A stretch of 64,000 bases of DNA from Pseudomonas yamanorum (lineage in GTDB: Bacteria > Pseudomonadota > Gammaproteobacteria > Pseudomonadales > Pseudomonadaceae), in NCBI RefSeq assembly GCF_013386765.1, contig NZ_JACARE010000038.1:84750-148749 (forward strand), read 5' to 3'. This document shows positions 7,841-16,133 of this stretch, in pieces. Numbering within the stretch: the stretch's first letter is position 1; each line of letters opens with the position of its first letter. A program made the translations under genes and the position numbers. The notes beneath the pieces are model-generated. The model was not told the DNA's origin and searched no databases. It saw only the letters and a list, made by a program, of their open reading frames with translations.

Positions 7841-8992
7841 TTACTTGATGGTCAGCGCTTCCAGTTTGCCGCTGTTGCCATACACGTAAAGCATGTTGCC
7901 TACCACCAGCGGACGGGCACGCAGGCCGTCGCTGTCGATGCGTTCGCGACCCACGAAGCGACCGTCCACCTGGCTCAGCAGGTGCAGGTAACCTTCAAAG
8001 TCGCCTACCGCTACATAGCTGGAGAACACTTCCGGTGCCGACAGTTGACGGCGGGCCAGAGAGTCGTTGCTCCACAATGCAGTGGTGGAACGCTCGTCGA
8101 CACTTTCAACGGTGCCGGACGCCAGGCTTACGTAGACGCTGCCAAACCCTTGGGCGACACCGGCGTAGCTGGAAGCATCACGCTGCCAGTTGATCCGGCC
8201 GCTCTGTACGTCCAGCGCCGCGACACGGCCCTGATAAGTGGCGACATAAAGGGTATCACCCGACAGCAGCAAGCCACCGTCGATGTCCACTACGCGGTCC
8301 AGCTCCGAACGGCCCTGAGGAATAGCGACCCGGGTTTCCCAGGCCGGCACGCCGTTCTGGGTGTCCAGGGCGACCACTTTACCGGTCGACAGGCCTGCCA
8401 GTGCCAAGTTACTGGTCACAACCGGACCGCTGGTACCGCGCAAGGTCAGGACCGCCGGCGTGCTGTCGTACAACCAGCGCTGGTTACCAGTGGCGGCGTC
8501 GAGGCCGATCACACGGTCATCCTGGGTCTGAACCACAACCACGTCACCGTTGGTAGCCGGTGGCGAGAGCACTTCACTGGTCACGCGAGCGCGCCATTTC
8601 TCTTCACCGGTGCTCGAATCCAGTGCCACGACATCGCCTTTCAGCGTGCCGAGCAGCACCAGGCCGGAACCCACGCCAACGGCGCCGGACACAGGCAGTT
8701 CGAGGTCTTTCTTCCATTTGACGTCGCCGTTCATGCGATCCATGGAGACCACAACGCCGGTGGAGTCTGCGGCGAAGATGGTGTCACCGTCGATCGCCGG
8801 GACCATCAGGTTGTACAGGTCGCCCTGACCGTCACCAATGGAGCGGCTCCACTGCTTTTGCAGGACCACTTCTTCCTTGAAGCTGGTCAGCTCGGCCGGA
8901 GGCAGTTCTTTTTTGCTGTTGCTGCTGCAACCCGCGGCCAAAACGGCCAGAGCCAGCAATGCTGCATGTTTCCAACGGATCACGTCACGCAT
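7841..8992 (-). CDS. bamB: Outer-membrane assembly lipoprotein BamB
   Basis: Beta-propeller lipoprotein of the BAM complex that inserts outer-membrane beta-barrel proteins. The start MRDVIRWKH (ATG at 8992) gives 383 aa with a lipoprotein signal and lipobox LAAGC (C22). PQQ-like repeats such as VVALDSSTGEEKWRA and VIGLDAATGNQRW run through the protein. The frame is open further upstream, but that part has no signal sequence and overlaps yfgM. The ATG overlaps the yfgM stop by 8 bases. Confidence 0.96.
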   Translation of the reverse strand: MRDVIRWKHAALLALAVLAAGCSSNSKKELPPAELTSFKEEVVLQKQWSRSIGDGQGDLYNLMVPAIDGDTIFAADSTGVVVSMDRMNGDVKWKKDLELPVSGAVGVGSGLVLLGTLKGDVVALDSSTGEEKWRARVTSEVLSPPATNGDVVVVQTQDDRVIGLDAATGNQRWLYDSTPAVLTLRGTSGPVVTSNLALAGLSTGKVVALDTQNGVPAWETRVAIPQGRSELDRVVDIDGGLLLSGDTLYVATYQGRVAALDVQSGRINWQRDASSYAGVAQGFGSVYVSLASGTVESVDERSTTALWSNDSLARRQLSAPEVFSSYVAVGDFEGYLHLLSQVDGRFVGRERIDSDGLRARPLVVGNMLYVYGNSGKLEALTIK

Positions 8993-9626
8993 CCCCTTTG
9001 GCCAAGTCGTCGAGCTTGATTTGTAAGCCACCGACCGCCGCTTCATCAGACAGCGCCGCCTTGGCTTTTTGGTACGCAGCATTGGCTTCGTCGGTACGAC
9101 CCAATTGGACCAGCAGGTCGCCCTTGAGCTCTTCACGAGTAGCCAGGAATGCCTTGTCAGCATCGCCGTCGAGCAATTTCAGTGCGTCGTCGGCCTTGTT
9201 CTGTGCCGCCAGTACCTGAGCCAGACGCTGACGTGCGATTTCACCCAGTGTCGGGTTGGCCGGCTTGTCGGTGATGGCTTTCAGCTCGGAGGCTGCGTCA
9301 TCCAGCTTGCCGTTGTCCACCGCAACTTTTGCGACGAACAGGCTGCCGTACTGCGCGTAGGTGCTACCACCGAATTCGCTCTTCAGCTTGCCGGCCAGGT
9401 CTGCCACTTGGGCGAGGTCCGGCTTGCCGCTTGGCGTCAGCGTGGTTTCCAGCAATTGCTGATAGATAATCGAGGCGCCTTGCGACTGGTTAGCCTGATA
9501 CTTGTGCCAGGCTTGCCAGCCGAACACCACTACTAAAGCCAGCAAGCCGCCAGTGACCAGGGGCTTGCCGTTGCGCTGCCACCAGTCTTTGAACTCGGCC
9601 AGCTGGTCATCATCAGTACTCGACAC
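8985..9626 (-). CDS. yfgM: YfgM-family SecYEG-associated protein (UPF0070, TPR fold)
   Basis: Inner-membrane protein (213 aa) with one N-terminal membrane segment (about 21-40, GGLLALVVVFGWQAW) and a periplasmic TPR-like domain. YfgM binds the SecYEG translocon and periplasmic chaperones in E. coli. The gene sits between hisS and bamB as in many gammaproteobacteria and overlaps bamB by 8 bases. Confidence 0.93.
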   Translation of the reverse strand: MSSTDDDQLAEFKDWWQRNGKPLVTGGLLALVVVFGWQAWHKYQANQSQGASIIYQQLLETTLTPSGKPDLAQVADLAGKLKSEFGGSTYAQYGSLFVAKVAVDNGKLDDAASELKAITDKPANPTLGEIARQRLAQVLAAQNKADDALKLLDGDADKAFLATREELKGDLLVQLGRTDEANAAYQKAKAALSDEAAVGGLQIKLDDLAKGDA

Positions 9627-9666
9627 CCCAATACTCCTTAATCGCTAAATCGGCTGTTTGACAGCT

Positions 9667-10956
9667 TCAACCCTGCACGATGCAGGTGGCCAGGTGCGCT
9701 GCAAGCGCATCAAAGGCAATGCTTTGTTGTTCACCCTGACCACGCAGGGGTTTGAAACTTACCACTTGCTGGGCCAACTCATCATCACCCAGGATCAGTG
9801 CATACAGCGCACCGCTCTTGTCGGCTTTCTTGAACTGGCTTTTGAAGCTGCCGGCGCCGGCATTGACTTGCAGGCGCAGGTTCGGCAGTTGGTCGCGCAG
9901 CTTCTCGCTCAGGGCCAGGGCAGCCAGTTCGGCCGCCTCGCCAAAGGCACAGAAGTACACGTCCACCTGACGGGAGATTTCTTCGGGGACCTGCTCCAGG
10001 GTTTCCAGCAGCAGGATCAGCCGCTCGATACCCATGGCAAAACCAACACCGGTGGTCGGCTTGCCGCCCATCTGCTCGACCAGGCCGTCGTAACGGCCAC
10101 CGGCACACACGGTGCCCTGGGCGCCGAGCTTGTCGGTGACCCACTCGAACACGGTCTTGCTGTAGTAATCGAGGCCACGCACCAGTTTCGGGTTGATGAC
10201 GTAAGGAATACCGGCCGCATCCAGGCGAGCCTTGAGGCCCTCGAAGTGGATACGGGACTCGTCGTCCAGGTAGTCGGCCATTTTCGGCGCGTCCACGAGT
10301 ACGGCCTGGGTCTCGGCGTTCTTGGTGTCCAGTACCCGCAGCGGGTTGGTTTTCAGGCGGCGCTGGCTGTCTTCGTCCAGCTTGTCCAGGTGGCCCGACA
10401 GGAATTCAACCAGGGCTTCGCGGTAGCGGCCCCGGGATTCGCTGGTGCCCAGGCTGTTGAGTTCAAGCTTGACCGCATCACGGATGCCCAGCATGCCCCA
10501 CAGGCGCCAGGTCAGCACGATCAGCTCGGCGTCGATGTCCGGACCGTCGAGGTTGAACACTTCCAGGCCGATCTGGTGGAACTGGCGATAACGGCCTTTT
10601 TGCGGACGCTCGTGGCGGAACATCGGGCCGATGTACCAGAGCTTCTGCGGCTGGCCACCGCCGGTTAGGCCATGTTCGAGCACCGCACGCACACAGGCGG
10701 CAGTACCTTCGGGACGCAGGGTCAGGGAATCGCCGTTGCGGTCTTCGAAGGTGTACATCTCTTTTTCGACGATATCGGTCACTTCACCGATGGAGCGCTT
10801 GAACAGCTCGGTGAACTCGACGATCGGCATGCGGATCTGCTTGTAACCGTAGTTATCCAACAGACGCGCGACAGTGCCCTCGAAGTAGCGCCACAGGGGC
10901 GTCTGCTCAGGCAGGATGTCATTCATGCCACGAATGGCTTGCAGAGACTTGCTCAC
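9667..10956 (-). CDS. hisS: Histidyl-tRNA synthetase
   Basis: Class II aminoacyl-tRNA synthetase (429 aa) charging tRNA-His. Visible motifs are LRPEGTA (motif 2), LVRGLDYYSKTVFEW (histidine binding) and GVGFAMGIERL (motif 3), then a C-terminal anticodon-binding domain. It begins MSKSLQAIRGMND, the usual N terminus. It lies 23 bases downstream of ispG, probably in the same operon. Confidence 0.97.
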   Translation of the reverse strand: MSKSLQAIRGMNDILPEQTPLWRYFEGTVARLLDNYGYKQIRMPIVEFTELFKRSIGEVTDIVEKEMYTFEDRNGDSLTLRPEGTAACVRAVLEHGLTGGGQPQKLWYIGPMFRHERPQKGRYRQFHQIGLEVFNLDGPDIDAELIVLTWRLWGMLGIRDAVKLELNSLGTSESRGRYREALVEFLSGHLDKLDEDSQRRLKTNPLRVLDTKNAETQAVLVDAPKMADYLDDESRIHFEGLKARLDAAGIPYVINPKLVRGLDYYSKTVFEWVTDKLGAQGTVCAGGRYDGLVEQMGGKPTTGVGFAMGIERLILLLETLEQVPEEISRQVDVYFCAFGEAAELAALALSEKLRDQLPNLRLQVNAGAGSFKSQFKKADKSGALYALILGDDELAQQVVSFKPLRGQGEQQSIAFDALAAHLATCIVQG

Positions 10957-10979
10957 ATCAAATCCTTAAATTCGTTCGA

Positions 10980-12089
10980 TCAGCCGCGCGCGATAACCGC
11001 TGCGTCAGCTTCGACCTTTTCGGCCGCTTTCTGGCGGATCAGCCGTTCCAGCTCATCCACCAGATTGTCATTCGTCAATTTCTGCGACGGCTTGCCGTCG
11101 ATGTAGATCAGGTTTGGCGTACCACCGGTCAGGCCCACATGGGCCTCTTTGGCCTCACCCGGCCCGTTGACCACACAGCCAATCACCGCAACATCCAGCG
11201 GCACCAGCAGGTCTTCGAGGCGTACTTCCAGTTCGTTCATGGTTTTCACCACGTCGAAGTTCTGCCGCGAGCAGCTCGGGCAGGCAATGAAGTTGATGCC
11301 ACGGGAACGCAAATGCAGGGATTTGAGAATGTCGTAGCCGACTTTCACTTCCTCTACCGGGTCTGCCGCGAGGGAGATGCGAATGGTATCGCCAATCCCG
11401 TCGGCCAGCAGCATACCGAGACCCACCGCAGATTTCACTGTGCCTGAGCGTAAACCGCCGGCTTCGGTAATCCCTAAGTGCAATGGCTGGACGATTTCCT
11501 TGGCCAGCAGGCGGTACGCTTCTACCGCCATGAACACGTCGGAAGCCTTTACGCTGACCTTGAAGTCCTGGAAATTCAGGCGTTCAAGGTGTTCAACGTG
11601 GCGCAACGCGGACTCGACCAATGCAGCCGGAGTCGGCTCGCCGTATTTCTTTTGCAGGTCTTTTTCCAGGGAACCGGCGTTGACGCCGATGCGGATTGGA
11701 ATCCCGCGATCACGGGCGGCATCCACCACGGCGCGAACCCGGTCTTCGCGACCGATGTTGCCCGGGTTGATACGCAGGCAATCGACGCCCAGTTCGGCCA
11801 CGCGCAACGCGATTTTGTAGTCGAAGTGGATATCGGCGACCAGCGGCACCTTGACCAACTGCTTGATGCGGCCAAAGGCTTCGGCAGCATCCATGTCCGG
11901 CACAGAAACCCGCACGATGTCGACGCCAGCCGCTTCCAGACGATTGATCTGGGCGACAGTGGCTGCCACATCATTGGTGTCGCTGTTGGTCATGCTCTGT
12001 ACAGCAATGGGGGCATCGCCGCCCACCGGCACCGAGCCGACCCAGATCTTGCGCGATACGCGACGTTTGATTGGAGATTCGCCGTGCAT
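10980..12089 (-). CDS. ispG: 4-hydroxy-3-methylbut-2-en-1-yl diphosphate synthase
   Basis: Iron-sulfur enzyme of the MEP isoprenoid pathway, converting MEcPP to HMBPP. I start at MHGESPIKRR (ATG 12089, 369 aa), four bases after the rodZ stop; a longer frame into rodZ is rejected. A TIM barrel is followed by the cluster domain with CPSCSRQNFD and GCVVNGPGE. The dependence on a 4Fe-4S cluster fits its position close to the isc genes. Confidence 0.96.
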   Translation of the reverse strand: MHGESPIKRRVSRKIWVGSVPVGGDAPIAVQSMTNSDTNDVAATVAQINRLEAAGVDIVRVSVPDMDAAEAFGRIKQLVKVPLVADIHFDYKIALRVAELGVDCLRINPGNIGREDRVRAVVDAARDRGIPIRIGVNAGSLEKDLQKKYGEPTPAALVESALRHVEHLERLNFQDFKVSVKASDVFMAVEAYRLLAKEIVQPLHLGITEAGGLRSGTVKSAVGLGMLLADGIGDTIRISLAADPVEEVKVGYDILKSLHLRSRGINFIACPSCSRQNFDVVKTMNELEVRLEDLLVPLDVAVIGCVVNGPGEAKEAHVGLTGGTPNLIYIDGKPSQKLTNDNLVDELERLIRQKAAEKVEADAAVIARG

Positions 12090-12093
12090 GACT

Positions 12094-13110
12094 TTATTGT
12101 CCCAACTTGAGGCGAGCAGTCTCGCCACTGGTGAACGGCGCCACGTCCACAGGCTGGCCGTTGTAGGCCACTTGCGCGCCACGGGCGAAGCCCAGACGCA
12201 GCGTCAAAGGAGGCTTGCCGCCCTGGTCAAGTGTATCTCCCTTACGCTTCAGACCACTGAACAGCACCTTGCCGTTGCCATCGGAGACTTGCGTCCAGCA
12301 GTCAGCGACGTAGGTAATTTGTACTCGGCCATCACCGGCGATCAGTACCGGGGTGGTTGGCGCGGAAATCGCCGGGGCTGCCGGGGTGACTGGAGTTGTT
12401 GTCACAGGAGCCTGCGCCGGTACGGCCGGGGTATGGGCCGGAGCGGCTGGCGTGTGAGCCGGAGTCGCAGGCGTCGCGGCAACTACTGGAGCAGGTGCCA
12501 CAGGGGCCACTGCGGTGGCTGTACCGGCTTCCGAAGCAGGCTGCTCGGCGCCTGGCTCTGCCTCAGGCGCCGCCTGGCCCTGGGCCACGGCCTGGTCTTC
12601 CGGCTCGTCCAATGGATGAATCTGGGTGGTGCCGTCGGCGCTTTCGACTTCGACGTGCTCCATGGCGTTGCTGGACAAGTCCTTGCCGCGCTGGGCGGTC
12701 TGGTCCTGCCACCATACAAAACCACCGCCGATCACGGCGATCAGCAGCAGCAGGCTGACAATTCGCAAAATAGTGTGGGAAACCCGCACAGGCTCTTCTA
12801 TGCGGCCCAGACCATGGACATTGCTGCCTTGGGAATCGGTACCGGTGATCTGGTCGAATTCCTGGACCAATGCGGCCTGGTCGATACCGAGCAACTTGGC
12901 GTAGGCGCGGATATAGCCGCGGGCGAAGGTATGCCCTGGCAGCTTGTCGAACGCGCCAGCTTCAAGGTTGCCCAATGAAGTCGTGGTCAAATTGAGCTTG
13001 AGGGCCACTTCTGCCAGCGACCAACCATTGCTTTCGCGGGCCTGACGCAAGGTCTCGCCTGGGTTTCCACGATTAGCTGCTACAACTTCCGGGTGCGCCG
13101 CTTTCATCAT
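12094..13110 (-). CDS. rodZ: Cytoskeleton protein RodZ
   Basis: Cell-shape protein linking MreB to the envelope (338 aa). An N-terminal HTH_25 domain (about 18-85) is followed by one membrane segment (about 114-134), a long Ala/Pro/Thr linker with PAHTPA-type repeats (about 200-250), and a C-terminal DUF4115 domain. The start ATGATG overlaps the pilF stop (ATGA), indicating coupling. The linker is low-complexity and probably variable among strains. Confidence 0.94.
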   Translation of the reverse strand: MMKAAHPEVVAANRGNPGETLRQARESNGWSLAEVALKLNLTTTSLGNLEAGAFDKLPGHTFARGYIRAYAKLLGIDQAALVQEFDQITGTDSQGSNVHGLGRIEEPVRVSHTILRIVSLLLLIAVIGGGFVWWQDQTAQRGKDLSSNAMEHVEVESADGTTQIHPLDEPEDQAVAQGQAAPEAEPGAEQPASEAGTATAVAPVAPAPVVAATPATPAHTPAAPAHTPAVPAQAPVTTTPVTPAAPAISAPTTPVLIAGDGRVQITYVADCWTQVSDGNGKVLFSGLKRKGDTLDQGGKPPLTLRLGFARGAQVAYNGQPVDVAPFTSGETARLKLGQ

Positions 13111-13865
13111 TGCTCCGACAGGTATTGCTGATATTCCGGCGTACCGGGATAGAGTCGTTCGAGTTGCTGGCCAAAACGTGCAGCCTTGTCGCGTTCTTCA
13201 TGAACCGCAGCCAGGCGCACACCGAGCAATAGACTACGTGCATTTTGCCCGCTCAGCAGGCTAAAACGCTCGTAATAGTCACGTGCCGGCACATAATGCC
13301 TGTCTTCGAAGGACAACTCAGCCATTTCGAGCAACGCTCGTGGCTGGCGCTGGTTCAAGTGCAGGGCTTTTTCCAGTTGCTGGCGGGCGGTGTCGCGCTG
13401 GCCGAGACGCATCGAGGTAACCCCGAGGTTCTCGAAAACCCGCGAGCGCTCAGGATAGAGGGTATCGGCCGCAGCCTGCTGGAAATATTCGGACGCCAGG
13501 TCATAACGTTTCTGCGCAAACAAAAAACTGCCGTAATTGTTCAGCAGTCTTGGATCGCCAGGACGTGTGGCCAGGGCCTTGTGGAAATATTGATCAGCCA
13601 GTTCGGGCTCGGCCTGGGCCTGGAACACCAGGGCCAATGCAGCATTGGCGTCAGCATCGCTGCCATCCAGTTCAAGGGCCTTCTTCAGCGGCACCTTGGC
13701 CTGTTCGGCCATCCCTTGCTGCAAGTACCCCAAGCCCAACTGCACGTAGGCAGCCCGCGCTTCGTCACGGCCCTTGCCGGTTTGCAACGGACTGTCATGG
13801 CCCGATGAAACACAGCCAGCCGAGAGGCTGGCAACAAGCAAAAGCAGCGCAAGGCGCAAGGGCAT
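13107..13865 (-). CDS. pilF: Type IV pilus biogenesis lipoprotein PilF (PilW)
   Basis: TPR-rich outer-membrane lipoprotein (252 aa) that helps the PilQ secretin localise and assemble. The lipobox LSAGC (C18) and multiple TPR motifs (AYVQLGLGYLQQG, LLNNYGSFLFAQKRYD) are visible. It lies between rlmN and rodZ, the usual place in pseudomonads, and overlaps rodZ by four bases. Confidence 0.94.
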   Translation of the reverse strand: MPLRLALLLLVASLSAGCVSSGHDSPLQTGKGRDEARAAYVQLGLGYLQQGMAEQAKVPLKKALELDGSDADANAALALVFQAQAEPELADQYFHKALATRPGDPRLLNNYGSFLFAQKRYDLASEYFQQAAADTLYPERSRVFENLGVTSMRLGQRDTARQQLEKALHLNQRQPRALLEMAELSFEDRHYVPARDYYERFSLLSGQNARSLLLGVRLAAVHEERDKAARFGQQLERLYPGTPEYQQYLSEQ

Positions 13866-13877
13866 AGAGATCCTCTC

Positions 13878-15026
13878 TCAGGTTCGAGTCGCGGCGCTTT
13901 GCGGCATATCGTCGGCGGCACTCAGTTCACGCACGGCGATATAACGTTCGCTGCGACGGGTGCGATCCAGCACCTGTCCTACCAATTGGCCACATGCCGC
14001 ATCGATGTCTTCGCCGCGGGTGGTGCGCACGGTGACATTGAAGCCTGCATGGTGCAGTTGATCCTGGAAACGGCGGATGGCGTTGTTGCTCGGCCGCTCG
14101 TAGCCAGAATGGGGAAACGGGTTAAACGGAATCAGGTTGATCTTGCACGGTACATTCTTGAGCAACTCGATCATCTCGACCGCGTGCTCGACCTTGTCGT
14201 TGATGTCCTTGAGCATGGTGTACTCAATGGTCAACACACGTTTTTCGCCCAAGGTCGCCATGTAGCGCTGGCAAGATTCGAGCAGCATCTTAAGCGGATA
14301 CTTCTTGTTGATCGGCACCAATTGGTTACGCAATGCGTCATTCGGTGCGTGCAGCGACAACGCCAGGGAGACGTCGATGTGCTTGGCCAGCTCATCGATC
14401 ATCGGTACCACGCCGGAGGTCGACAGGGTCACACGGCGCTTGGAGATGCCGTAGCCCAGGTCGTCCATCATCAGGTGCATGGCCGCAACCACGTTGTCGA
14501 AGTTCAGCAGCGGCTCGCCCATGCCCATCATCACCACGTTGGTGATGGCACGGTCGGCGGTCGCCGGGATGCTGCCGAACGATTTATTGGCAATCCACAC
14601 CTGGCCGATCACTTCGGCGGCGGTGAGGTTGCTGTTGAAACCTTGCTTGCCGGTGGAGCAGAAACTGCAATCCAGGGCACAGCCTGCCTGGGACGAAACG
14701 CACAAAGTGCCGCGTTTGCCCTGGGGAATGTACACGGTCTCGACGCAGCTGCCGGACGCCACGCGCACTACCCACTTACGGGTACCGTCGGTGGAAATGT
14801 CCTCGCTGACCACTTCGGGGCCGCGAACTTCGGCAATGACCTTGAGCTTGTCGCGCAGGGCCTTGCTGACGTTCGTCATGGCGTCGAAATCATCGACGCC
14901 AAGATGGTGAATCCACTTCATTACCTGAGCGGCACGAAAACGCTTCTCCCCGATTGAGTCGAAGAATTTTTCCATTTCCTGTTGAGTCAGACCCAGCAGG
15001 TTGGTTTTTGCAGTCAATGTAGTCAT
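13878..15026 (-). CDS. rlmN: Dual-specificity RNA methyltransferase RlmN
   Basis: Radical SAM enzyme (382 aa) making m2A2503 in 23S rRNA and m2A37 in some tRNAs. The radical SAM cluster motif CALDCSFC lies at C116-C120-C123. The MMGMGEPLLN motif and a C-terminal TTRGEDIDAACGQL region with the catalytic Cys are present. It is followed by pilF after 12 bases and preceded by ndk after 30 bases, so it is probably in one transcription unit. Confidence 0.96.
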   Translation of the reverse strand: MTTLTAKTNLLGLTQQEMEKFFDSIGEKRFRAAQVMKWIHHLGVDDFDAMTNVSKALRDKLKVIAEVRGPEVVSEDISTDGTRKWVVRVASGSCVETVYIPQGKRGTLCVSSQAGCALDCSFCSTGKQGFNSNLTAAEVIGQVWIANKSFGSIPATADRAITNVVMMGMGEPLLNFDNVVAAMHLMMDDLGYGISKRRVTLSTSGVVPMIDELAKHIDVSLALSLHAPNDALRNQLVPINKKYPLKMLLESCQRYMATLGEKRVLTIEYTMLKDINDKVEHAVEMIELLKNVPCKINLIPFNPFPHSGYERPSNNAIRRFQDQLHHAGFNVTVRTTRGEDIDAACGQLVGQVLDRTRRSERYIAVRELSAADDMPQSAATRT

Positions 15027-15056
15027 GGATTCACCTTCGCTCTTTTAAGCCAATGC

Positions 15057-15482
15057 TTAGCGAGCGGTTACTTCAGTAGCAGCGAAAAAGTACGAGATTT
15101 CGCGGGCAGCAGCGGCTTCGGAGTCCGAACCGTGAACGGCGTTGGCGTCGATCGATTCAGCGAAGTCAGCACGGATGGTGCCGGCAGCAGCTTCTTTAGG
15201 GTTGGTAGCGCCCATCAGCTCACGGTTCAGAGCGATAGCGTTTTCGCCTTCCAGAACCTGAACAACAACAGGACCGGAGATCATGAAGGCAACCAGGTCG
15301 CCGAAGAAACCACGAGCGCTGTGCTCAGCGTAGAAGCCTTCAGCTTCAGCCTTGGACAGTTGCTTGAGTTTCGAAGCTACAACCTTCAGGCCGGCTTTTT
15401 CGAAACGAGTGGTGATCTCGCCGATGACGTTTTTTGCAACAGCGTCAGGCTTGATGATGGAGAAAGTACGTTGAACAGCCAT
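15057..15482 (-). CDS. ndk: Nucleoside diphosphate kinase
   Basis: Balances NTP pools by transferring gamma-phosphate through a phospho-histidine. The 141-residue product shows RTFSIIKPDAV, the active-site H117 in ANAVHGSDS, and the usual hexamer-type length. It is separated from iscX by a hairpin terminator whose loop carries a TATAAT sequence on the ndk strand. Confidence 0.97.
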   Translation of the reverse strand: MAVQRTFSIIKPDAVAKNVIGEITTRFEKAGLKVVASKLKQLSKAEAEGFYAEHSARGFFGDLVAFMISGPVVVQVLEGENAIALNRELMGATNPKEAAAGTIRADFAESIDANAVHGSDSEAAAAREISYFFAATEVTAR

Positions 15483-15510
15483 GGTGTAACTCCAGAAACG
15501 GTAATTTGCG

Positions 15511-15541
15511 AAAAATTAAACCCGCGAATTATACGCGGGTT
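15511..15541 (-). terminator. Terminator after iscX, with a TATAAT in its loop
   Basis: AACCCGCG (15519-15526) pairs with CGCGGGTT (15534-15541) around a 7-base loop. On the minus strand an AATTTTT tract follows. The loop plus one base reads TATAAT (15533 to 15528) on the ndk strand, so the site could also hold the -10 box for ndk. The -35 match about 18 bases upstream is poor. Confidence 0.75.
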
Positions 15542-15573
15542 CTTGGGTATTGCCTAACTGCGTAAGGGAGGCT

Positions 15574-15774
15574 TCAGTCCTGCTCTTCTTTCCAGGCAGT
15601 CTGAATAGCTTCAAGAACCTTTTCACCGCCGCGTTCCCGATCATCTTCAAACCCTGGCAAGGCCATGACCATGTCACGCAAAGCTACAAAGTTCAGTGAA
15701 TAAGGGTTCACGTCCGGGTGACCGTCGGCCAGCAGGATAGCGATATCTTGTACATCAACCCATTTAAGACTCAT
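15574..15774 (-). CDS. iscX: Fe-S assembly accessory protein IscX (YfhJ)
   Basis: Small acidic protein (66 aa) that binds IscS and iron and moderates cluster assembly. MSLKWVDVQDIAILL and DPxxxxF-type residues match the family. It is the last gene of the isc operon, 14 bases after fdx. Confidence 0.95.
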   Translation of the reverse strand: MSLKWVDVQDIAILLADGHPDVNPYSLNFVALRDMVMALPGFEDDRERGGEKVLEAIQTAWKEEQD

Positions 15775-15788
15775 GACACTTCCTTGAA

Positions 15789-16130
15789 TCAGTGCGGCGC
15801 TTCAGCGGCATGGTTGAGCGAATATTTCGGAATTTCGACAGTGAGGTCTTCTGTTCCCACTTTAGCCTGACAGCTCAAGCGCGATGTCGGCTCCAGACCC
15901 CACGCCCTATCAAGATAGTCCTCTTCCAGCTCATCAGCCTCTTCAAGGCTGTTGAAACCTTCACGGACGATGCAGTGGCAAGTGGTACAGGCGTTGACGC
16001 CGCCGCAGGCGCTTTCGATCTCGATGTGGTTGTCGTGAGCGACTTCGAGAATGGACTTGCCGGTCTCAGCCTCCACAACCATACCGTCCGGGCAATGCTC
16101 GGCGTGTGGCAGAAAAATGATCTGCGGCAT
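15789..16130 (-). CDS. fdx: [2Fe-2S] ferredoxin of the ISC system
   Basis: Adrenodoxin-type ferredoxin (113 aa) supplying electrons to cluster assembly. Cluster ligands are C42, C48, C51 (ACGGVNACTTCHC) and C87 (RLSCQA). It starts three bases after the hscA stop. Confidence 0.96.
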   Translation of the reverse strand: MPQIIFLPHAEHCPDGMVVEAETGKSILEVAHDNHIEIESACGGVNACTTCHCIVREGFNSLEEADELEEDYLDRAWGLEPTSRLSCQAKVGTEDLTVEIPKYSLNHAAEAPH

Positions 16131-16133
16131 CAG

